Shown here: piece after piece, positions 9,438 to 14,659 of the stretch | Layout of the letters: each line of letters begins with the position of its first letter | Numbering within the stretch: the first letter of the stretch is position 1 | Assembly: GCA_029976005.1 (NCBI GenBank) | Contig: JARKOQ010000154.1 | Span: 1 to 34,074, forward strand | Reading direction: 5' to 3' | Length of the DNA: 34,074 bases | DNA from: Aggregatilineales bacterium | GTDB taxonomy: Bacteria > Chloroflexota > Anaerolineae > Aggregatilineales > Ch27 | Notes under the pieces: generated by a model | Seen by the model: the letters and a program-made list of their open reading frames with translations, nothing else | The model's database searches: none | Told to the model about the DNA's origin: nothing | Made by a program: the position numbers and the translations under genes

Positions 9438-9716
9438 TCAGATCGGGCGGCCTCCGGCAATCGCCGGGATGATGCGCAGCCGCGATCCGGCCTGGATCGG
9501 GGTATCGAGGTCTTGCAGGAAGCGAATGTCCTCTTCGCCAACGAAGACGTTGACAAAGCTGCGCAGGTCCTCGCCGTCGAAGAGATGCGCGCGCAGGTCC
9601 GGGTGCTGGCCGACCAGGCTGGCCAGGGCCTCGCCAACCGTCGCTCCCTGCACCTCGATTTCGGCGCTGTTGCCCGCATAGGGGCGCAGTGGGGTGGGAA
9701 GTTTGATGCTTGCCAT
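9438..9716 (-). CDS. MoaD/ThiS-family ubiquitin-like sulfur carrier with masked C-terminal Gly-Gly
   Basis: A 92-residue beta-grasp protein. It starts with an LPTPLRPYAG strand-turn, then VGEALASLVGQHPDLRAHL, the MoaD-type helix, and ends in LRIIPAIAGG, close to the CysO/MoaD pattern. In most such carriers Gly-Gly is the last residue pair and is adenylated by an E1-like enzyme. Here Gly88-Gly89 is followed by Arg-Pro-Ile, so the tail must be trimmed before activation. A JAMM peptidase gene lies immediately upstream and the MoeB-rhodanese fusion at the end of the operon. This parallels QbsE, whose two residues after GG are removed by the JAMM protein QbsD. The SD AGGAGA lies 7 nt before the ATG. 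The acceptor pathway (cysteine, methionine, cofactor, tRNA or protein tagging) is not shown by the sequence. Confidence 0.93.
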   Translation of the reverse strand: MASIKLPTPLRPYAGNSAEIEVQGATVGEALASLVGQHPDLRAHLFDGEDLRSFVNVFVGEEDIRFLQDLDTPIQAGSRLRIIPAIAGGRPI

Positions 9717-9753
9717 TTTGTCGTCTCCTGAACAGGTTATGTCACACCACGCA

Positions 9754-10179
9754 CTAGATCACGACCAGCGGCTGCTCGTCGAAGCGCTCGCGCGTTTCGG
9801 CCAGCCGCCACGCCCGCGTCTCGGCGGCCCGCGCCGCCACCACGCTGGCGATGATGTACACGAAATTGGGCAGGGCATGCACCCGGTCGTACTCCGAAGG
9901 CACGGCGGGCGAATCGGGATGGCTGTGGAAGTACCCGACCAGCCCCAGGCCGCGCGCGTCGGCCTCGTCTTCCAGGCGCGCCCAGTCAGCGGGCGTCATC
10001 GCGTAACGGTGATGCTGCTCCTCCTTGGCGAAGACGTTCTGTACCGGTCTGATGTCCAGCACGGCCACGCCGCCGTCTTCCACCCGGCCCAGCAGAAAGC
10101 CGCCGCCTTCGTTGGGATAGGCTTCCGCCAGCAAGTGGTGAATCCGCGCCCGCAGCGTTTCCGGCAAGTGAACCGCCAT
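9754..10179 (-). CDS. JAMM/MPN+ metallopeptidase (Mov34/Mec+/QbsD-like)
   Basis: A 141-residue single-domain zinc peptidase. The full JAMM signature is present: Glu24 in NEGGGFLLG, then HSHPDSPAVPSEYD with His85, His87, Ser95 and Asp98 at the exact H-x-H-x7-S-x2-D spacing. In bacteria such proteins cut after the Gly-Gly of ubiquitin-like sulfur carriers, either removing a C-terminal tail (QbsD) or releasing cysteine from CysO-cysteine (Mec+ of Mycobacterium). Here the following gene encodes a carrier with a tail after Gly-Gly, so tail removal is the simplest role; both are possible. The ATG at 10179 follows GGGAG at 7-nt spacing. A TTG at 10212 would add 11 residues and place the start in the terminator, so it is rejected. 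It is the first gene of the operon. Confidence 0.93.
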   Translation of the reverse strand: MAVHLPETLRARIHHLLAEAYPNEGGGFLLGRVEDGGVAVLDIRPVQNVFAKEEQHHRYAMTPADWARLEDEADARGLGLVGYFHSHPDSPAVPSEYDRVHALPNFVYIIASVVAARAAETRAWRLAETRERFDEQPLVVI

Positions 10180-10210
10180 CCGCCTGCTCCCGTCCGGCCC
10201 TCCGGCCAAC

Positions 10211-10237
10211 AAAAAAGGCTGACCTGCCCGGTCAGCC
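10211..10237 (-). terminator. Intrinsic terminator in the leader of the sulfur-carrier operon (possible attenuator)
   Basis: On the minus strand an 8-bp stem GGCTGACC/GGTCAGCC with loop GGGCA is followed by six Ts: a textbook rho-independent terminator. It lies only 31 bp before the ATG of the JAMM gene and downstream of the only promoter-like sequence I can find (10392-10420). The operon may therefore be controlled by termination/antitermination. The alternative is that it ends a separate short transcript and the operon starts further in. Confidence 0.8.
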
Positions 10238-10391
10238 CTGAGAAACCCGTGTCACCAACAGACTAGGAACCCGCCGGATTTACCCACCCGCCTCCAGGCA
10301 CGATCCATCCAACCGCCCACCCATACACATGCAGGCCGTGCTGAACATATTCTTGCGGGTGAAAGTCATTGCGAACGTGTTCATGCCGATC
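10238..10391 (-). other. Non-coding leader (or short ncRNA) upstream of the terminator
   Basis: About 150 nt with no credible reading frame between the candidate promoter and the terminator. It is rich in G runs near 10270-10320 and has a short inverted pair GAACA/TGTTC around 10345-10380. I compared it by eye with TPP, SAM, cobalamin, glycine, c-di-GMP and T-box consensus cores and found no convincing match. It could be a riboswitch-type leader of an unrecognised class, or a small RNA. Confidence 0.35.
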
Positions 10392-10420
10392 AGCATAACA
10401 CAGGCCCGGAGCGAATTCAA
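10392..10420 (-). promoter_or_regulatory. Candidate promoter for the sulfur-carrier operon leader
   Basis: On the minus strand TTGAAT (10420-10415), a 17-bp spacer, then TATGCT (10397-10392). The match is four or five of six at each box. Start would be near 10385, giving a leader of about 205 nt to the JAMM ATG that includes the terminator at 10211-10237. Confidence 0.4.
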
Positions 10421-10736
10421 CAAATTGCGAGAAATCATACCGTTTTTACATCTTATCTCTTTCGATCTGCACAAACGCCTCTATAACGCGCTGCCCCCTG
10501 ATTCTTTACCCAAAAGCAACTTTGTGTGTTAGGATAGGGTCGAACTCAGATGGCAGCCGGTTCAGTTGTCAGAATCCGTTTTTCCGGTAAACTGCTGTAT
10601 ACAGCAGTTGCCGCCTCCGAAGGACAGGCATCACCGGATAGGCCAATTGCTGATCCCCCGTGGGGTTTCGTGGGCGTGACCGCCGTGGCCGGACACATAC
10701 CTCATCAGGCGCCGCAGGACAAGGAGCATCCTGTTC
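10421..10736. other. Intergenic region upstream of the response regulator
   Basis: About 315 bp without a gene, more AT-rich than its surroundings at 10421-10530. It must hold the promoter of the response-regulator gene. A weak candidate is TTTACC near 10506 with TAGGAT near 10530, but the spacing is poor. The clearest element is the 20-bp palindrome listed separately. Confidence 0.4.
10590..10609. promoter_or_regulatory. Perfect 20-bp palindrome, candidate operator
   Basis: AACTGCTGTATACAGCAGTT is a perfect inverted repeat with no loop, about 130 bp upstream of the response-regulator start. A gapless palindrome with 10-bp half sites is typical of a dimeric repressor site and unlike a terminator. 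The binding protein is unknown. Confidence 0.5.
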
Positions 10737-11162
10737 ATGTCACCAGCACACACGTCTGTGGAACCGGGCGAAGCACATATCCTCGTCGTCGAGGATAACG
10801 TCCCCAACTTCGTGCTGATTGCCCGTATGCTGGCCTTTATGGGTGTCCAGCACTGCGAGTGGAAGACCAGCGGCTGGCAGGTCGTGCAGTTCGCCGACAC
10901 GCTGCCCCGGGTGGACCTCGTGCTGATGGACATCCGCCTGCCCTATGAGGACGGGTACCAGGCCCTCCAGAAAATCCGCGCCCACGACCGTCTCAAGGAT
11001 ACGCTGGTCGTGGCGGTCACCGCCGAAGCCAGCGAGGAACAGCTTCGCAAAGCCCAGCAGGCCGGCTTCGACGGGTTCCTGGGCAAGCCGCTCGATCCCG
11101 ACCGTTTCCCGGATCAGGTGCGCCGCATCCTGTCCGGCGAAGCCGTCTGGGAATGGCACTGA
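10737..11162 (+). CDS. Stand-alone response regulator receiver protein (CheY-like)
   Basis: A 141-residue receiver domain with no output domain. Key residues are in place: acidic pair Glu19-Asp20 in LVVEDN, phospho-acceptor Asp65 in LVLMDIRLP, switch Thr95 in VVAVTAEA and Lys117 in GKPLD. VEDN followed by a degenerate MLAFMGVQHCEW and the ADTLPRVDLVLMDIRLPYEDGYQAL pattern resembles the receivers of hybrid kinases and DivK-like regulators, which work by protein contact rather than DNA binding. No histidine kinase lies in the window, so its partner is elsewhere. AAGGAG precedes the ATG at somewhat long spacing. It is divergent from the sulfur-carrier operon and convergent with the DCC-family gene. 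Confidence 0.9.
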   Translation: MSPAHTSVEPGEAHILVVEDNVPNFVLIARMLAFMGVQHCEWKTSGWQVVQFADTLPRVDLVLMDIRLPYEDGYQALQKIRAHDRLKDTLVVAVTAEASEEQLRKAQQAGFDGFLGKPLDPDRFPDQVRRILSGEAVWEWH

Positions 11163-11215
11163 TCGCGCGCCACGCTGCCCGGCATACCGCCCCATACCCT
11201 CGGCCCGACCGCGCG

Positions 11216-11620
11216 TCACCGCCTTCCCACCGGTTGGCAGACATCCTGCTCGCAGGTCGCCGCCCGCCCCAGCCAGCGGTTGAGACGATACCGGCGGCGG
11301 GCAATCCAGGCGTAGAGGCGCGGTCCCAGCCAGGTCACTCCCGGTAAAAAGAGCAGGGGATAAGCCCACATCAGCAGCGGCAGTTGGCCGATCTGGTGGC
11401 GCACAGCCTCGTACCCCGCCACAATCCGCCCGCCCGGCGTCACGACATGGATCGCCCCCATCAGCGCCGCGCGATGAAGCCCCAGGTTCTGCCCGGCGGC
11501 TGCGGGATCGTGGATGTCCACGAACGCCAGCCGGCGCAGCCAATCCAGCCGCCGCAGGAAGGCCACCGATCCCCGGCAGACCACGCACTGCCCATCGAAC
11601 AACACTACCGACCTCGCCAT
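11216..11620 (-). CDS. DCC-family (DUF393) thiol-disulfide oxidoreductase-like protein
   Basis: A 134-residue protein starting VVLFDGQCVVCRGSVAFL, which carries the DCC-family signature DGxCxxC (Asp9, Cys12, Cys15). The middle contains the family's FVDIHDPAA and GRIVAGYEAVRHQI segments, and a hydrophobic stretch at about 83-97 is followed by YAWIARRRYRLNRWLG. Members of this thioredoxin-like family are presumed redox-active, but the reaction is not well established. Two extra cysteines (Cys123 and Cys128) sit near the C-terminus. AAGGAAAAGG lies before the ATG. It stands alone between a convergent response regulator and the divergent kinase gene. Confidence 0.85.
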   Translation of the reverse strand: MARSVVLFDGQCVVCRGSVAFLRRLDWLRRLAFVDIHDPAAAGQNLGLHRAALMGAIHVVTPGGRIVAGYEAVRHQIGQLPLLMWAYPLLFLPGVTWLGPRLYAWIARRRYRLNRWLGRAATCEQDVCQPVGRR

Positions 11621-11799
11621 GAATCAACACCTTTTCCTTGCCGACAGATGGTTTATAGCGCGTTTTCCTTAGGCCAGGATGAATGCCGGGAAAGCAACCA
11701 CCGGAGCGTATATTCCGTAGCACAACCCGGCAAACTACATCATAATAGCGGGCTGTAAGTTCGGGGCATGTACCAGCCGCGCGGGAGACCGGCCAAGTC

Positions 11800-13446
11800 A
11801 TGACACTCAAGACCGGCCAGACACTCGGCCGATACCAGTTGGAAGCCTTGCAGGGATCGGGTGGCATGGCCCAGGTCTTCAAGGCCTGGGACCCCAACAC
11901 AGGGCGTTACGTCGCTATCAAGGTCCTGCACCAGCACCTCATCGACGAATCGGTCTTCAAAGAGCGATTCGCGCGCGAGGGCCAGTTGATTGCCAGCCTC
12001 AGCCACCCCAACATCGTCACGCTCTACGACTTCGATGCCATCGAGACCGATAACGGGATCAGTCCCTACATGGTGATGCCGTTCATCGACGGCCCCTCGC
12101 TCAAGGACCGGCTGGAAAGCCTGAACGCCCAGGGCCAGCGCATGCCGCTGGACGAAGTGATGCGCATCGTCGAAGGAATCGCGGCGGCGCTGGACTACGC
12201 TCACGGCAAAGACATGGTCCACCGCGACATCAAGCCCGGCAACATCCTGTTCAACGATCAGGGCGCGCCCCTGCTGACCGACTTCGGGCTGGCCCGCCTG
12301 ACCTTCGGCGCACGGCTGACAGACAGCGGCACGGCCAGCGGGACCCCGGCCTACATGGCGCCGGAACAGGGTCTCGGCGAGCCGGGCGACCGGCGCAGCG
12401 ACATCTACTCGCTGGGGATCATCCTGCACGAACTGCTGACCGGCCAGCTCCCCTTCGTGGCGGATACCGGCCTGGGCCTGCTGATGAAACACATCCACGA
12501 GCCGCTGCCCTCCCCCCGCCTGGCCGTCCCCGAGCTGCCGCCCGAAGTGGAGGCGGTCATCTTCCGCGCCGCGGCCAAGGACCCCGCCAGCCGCTACCCG
12601 ACCGCCGGGGCGCTGGCGGCGGAACTGCGCACCGCGATCGAACAGGGAGTCGTCAGCCCGCAGACCCTGCGCGTCTCCCGGCGGCACGATCGCGCGGCGC
12701 GGCGCGGCATACCCTGGCCGATCGTGGCCGGCGCGGGACTGGGCCTGCTGGCCGTCCTGGCAATCGTCCTGCTCGCCAGCCAGACTCGCGCGCCACAACC
12801 CACCCCGACCGTTCCGGCTGTAAGCGCCATGACCGCCGGGCCGGTGCCCTTTTCCACCAGCTTCGATCCCGACGACGAGTACAACCTGGGCTGGCCGATC
12901 CGGGAGGAAGGGCTGTTCACCACCGCGATCCGCGACGGACAGTACGTGATCCAGTCCAGCGCGCCGGGCCAGGCCCACACGGCGACCTTCCTGCCCGACG
13001 AGTACCGCTACAGCGCCCTGATCATCGAAACGGACGCGACCCTGCTCCCGGAAAGCCAGCCCGACAGCGGTTATGGAATCGTCTTCCGCTACGAAAACGA
13101 GGACAGCTACTACGTCTTCGCCATCAACGGCCGCCAGCAGGTCAGCATCTGGCTGCGCCGGGATGGGGCCTGGTTGGAACTGCGCGGCGGCGCGGACGAA
13201 TGGACCTACGACGAAGCGGTCCACCCGATGGGCGAGCTGAACCATCTATCGATCCTGGCGCACGGCGGCACGCTAACGGGGTATGTCAACGGCAAGCGCG
13301 TAGTGCAGGTCGAGGATGACACGATTCGTGAGGGGGGCGTCGGGTTTTACATCGCCACCACCGTCCGCCAGGTGGAGCGTGTCCAGACCGGGGTCGCGTT
13401 CAACAACTTCTTGGTAACCAACGTCGTACCATCGATGAGCGGCTGA
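11800..13446 (+). CDS. Transmembrane Ser/Thr protein kinase with extracellular lectin-like domain
   Basis: A 548-residue PrkC-type receptor kinase. The kinase domain (about 11-280) has the complete catalytic set: glycine loop GSGGMA, VAIKV with Lys41, Glu60, HRDIKPGN (141-148), DFGLA with Asp161, MAPE (186-189) and Asp201. One transmembrane helix follows (about 305-326, PIVAGAGLGLLAVLAIVLLA), then a short Thr/Pro linker. The outer domain of about 190 residues (FSTSFDPDDEYNLGW through GGVGFYIATT) has the strand pattern of concanavalin-like 3-keto-disaccharide hydrolase/LamG-type domains, including the YGIVFRYENEDSYYVFAI core. There are no PASTA repeats, so it probably senses something other than peptidoglycan stem peptides. 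The ATG at 11800 has GGGAG upstream. Full catalytic residues argue for an active kinase; no phosphatase partner is visible. Confidence 0.93.
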   Translation: MTLKTGQTLGRYQLEALQGSGGMAQVFKAWDPNTGRYVAIKVLHQHLIDESVFKERFAREGQLIASLSHPNIVTLYDFDAIETDNGISPYMVMPFIDGPSLKDRLESLNAQGQRMPLDEVMRIVEGIAAALDYAHGKDMVHRDIKPGNILFNDQGAPLLTDFGLARLTFGARLTDSGTASGTPAYMAPEQGLGEPGDRRSDIYSLGIILHELLTGQLPFVADTGLGLLMKHIHEPLPSPRLAVPELPPEVEAVIFRAAAKDPASRYPTAGALAAELRTAIEQGVVSPQTLRVSRRHDRAARRGIPWPIVAGAGLGLLAVLAIVLLASQTRAPQPTPTVPAVSAMTAGPVPFSTSFDPDDEYNLGWPIREEGLFTTAIRDGQYVIQSSAPGQAHTATFLPDEYRYSALIIETDATLLPESQPDSGYGIVFRYENEDSYYVFAINGRQQVSIWLRRDGAWLELRGGADEWTYDEAVHPMGELNHLSILAHGGTLTGYVNGKRVVQVEDDTIREGGVGFYIATTVRQVERVQTGVAFNNFLVTNVVPSMSG

Positions 13447-13468
13447 GGCGCGCCGGGAGATCGACAGC

Positions 13469-13496
13469 CACGGGCGACCCTGGCGGGCCGCCCGTG
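13469..13496. terminator. Stem-loop between convergent genes, possible terminator
   Basis: An 8-bp perfect stem CACGGGCG/CGCCCGTG with a 12-nt loop lies between the kinase and the convergent coiled-coil gene, where termination of both is needed. Neither strand has a T-run after it, so intrinsic termination would be weak. Confidence 0.4.
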
Positions 13497-13532
13497 CATA
13501 TTCTCGACTCGATTGGGGCAAATCCTCAGCGC

Positions 13533-14075
13533 TTATTCGCCGCCGGCGGACACGCTGACGTCCTGGCCGATCGCGGCCTTCACTTCGGCATCGGTGAGCT
13601 GGACCGGCTGTGCGTTCGCGCTGTGGCCGTCGCGCCTCTGGTTGACCGAATTGATCCCGTTGCGAACCACGGTCAACGTGCGGATCAGGCTGTTCTCCAG
13701 CTCGCCCAGGACTTCCATCACGTAATTGTCCGCGTCGACCTGCATCGCCTCGGCTTCCTGGCGCGCGGTCTCGATGATGCTGGCGGCACGGCTCTGGGCC
13801 ACCTGGGCAATCGACTCGCGGGAGATCATCGTATCGCCCCGCTCGCGGGCCAGGTCCACCAGGCGCGAGGCCTCTTCGTTGGCCTGGGCCATCAGCCGGT
13901 CGCGCTGCTGCAAGACCCGGTTGGCCTTCTCGATTTCCTCGGGGATCGAGATACGCATCTGGTCGATGATTTCCAGGGCGCGCTCTTCATCGATCATGGT
14001 GAACTTGCTGAGTGGAATATGCCGCCCTTCGTCAATCAGGTCTTCCAGGCGGTCCACAAGATGCAGTATGTCCAT
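13533..14075 (-). CDS. Coiled-coil protein next to coaD (DivIVA / ATP-synthase-b-like helix), function unknown
   Basis: A 180-residue soluble protein. It begins MDILHLVDRLEDLIDEGRHIP, then forms a long helix from about residue 34 to 145, rich in Ala, Glu, Arg and Gln with heptad spacing (for example EEIEKANRVLQQRDRLMAQA and ASIIETARQEAEAMQV). This composition often draws matches to ATP-synthase b subunits or DivIVA, but no membrane anchor is present. The C-terminus is polar and probably disordered. The ATG at 14075 has GGGGAGG at 6-nt spacing; a TTG five codons upstream is less likely. It is the last gene of a seven-gene operon, 15 bp after coaD. A cytoskeletal or cell-division scaffold role is possible but unproven. 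Confidence 0.75.
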   Translation of the reverse strand: MDILHLVDRLEDLIDEGRHIPLSKFTMIDEERALEIIDQMRISIPEEIEKANRVLQQRDRLMAQANEEASRLVDLARERGDTMISRESIAQVAQSRAASIIETARQEAEAMQVDADNYVMEVLGELENSLIRTLTVVRNGINSVNQRRDGHSANAQPVQLTDAEVKAAIGQDVSVSAGGE

Positions 14076-14090
14076 CACCAGCCTCCCCAA

Positions 14091-14618
14091 TCAGTCCGTC
14101 ATACTGACCATATACACTGGTCGGTCATCACTCTGGTTGAGTTCCGCGAAACGCTGCTTGAGCGCCCGCTGAACGTGAAGCGGAACCATCGTGCTGACAT
14201 CGCCCCCCAGTGAGGCAATCTCCCGCACGGTGCTCGAACTCAGGTGCACGTACGCCTCACCCGCGATCAGGTTGACGATCTCCAACCCCGGAGCCAGCCG
14301 GCGGTTGGCCAGGGCCATGCGGAACTCCAGCTCGAAATCGGAGAAGACGCGCAGCCCGCGCACGATCGCGATCGCGTTGACCTCACGTGCATAGTCTACA
14401 GTCAGACCGCTGTATATCGCAACTCGAATGTTTGGGATATGATGCAGCGATTTTTCAACCAGGGCAAATCGCTCTTCCGCCGTGAAAAGCAGCCGCTTGT
14501 TCGGCCGGTCATACACCGCGACAACCAGCTCGTCAAACAGGCGAGCCGCCCGCTGCGCGATGTCGATATGGCCGTAATGAACAGGATCAAATGACGCTGG
14601 ATACAGCGCGGTGCGCAT
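14091..14618 (-). CDS. coaD: Phosphopantetheine adenylyltransferase (CoaD)
   Basis: A 175-residue nucleotidyltransferase that makes dephospho-CoA from 4'-phosphopantetheine and ATP, the penultimate step of CoA synthesis. It has the family's YPASFDPVHYGHIDI near the start, with the (T/H)xGH nucleotide motif ending at His17, the central VRGLRVFSDFELEFRMALANRRL (86-108) and the SSSTVRE motif (127-133). The usual YPGSFDP has Ala for Gly, a common variant. Length is slightly above the usual 160 residues because of a C-terminal tail. It sits in an operon with FakA/FakB genes, which links CoA supply with acyl metabolism, 41 bp after recG. Confidence 0.97.
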   Translation of the reverse strand: MRTALYPASFDPVHYGHIDIAQRAARLFDELVVAVYDRPNKRLLFTAEERFALVEKSLHHIPNIRVAIYSGLTVDYAREVNAIAIVRGLRVFSDFELEFRMALANRRLAPGLEIVNLIAGEAYVHLSSSTVREIASLGGDVSTMVPLHVQRALKQRFAELNQSDDRPVYMVSMTD

Positions 14619-14659
14619 CGTGTTCGTCCTCGCTACGGGTCAACCAGGCCCGGTGTGAT

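Noticed and set aside
10211-10320. TPP- or cobalamin-riboswitch-like fragments (CTGAGAAACCC on the plus strand, GGGTAAATCCGGCGGG on the minus)
   Set aside because: Only short pieces match; the remaining conserved core elements are missing or on the wrong strand.
10280-10474. 64-residue frame on the minus strand in the JAMM-operon leader
   Set aside because: It has odd composition (many Cys and Met), no domain, and overlaps the candidate promoter; it is more likely non-coding leader.
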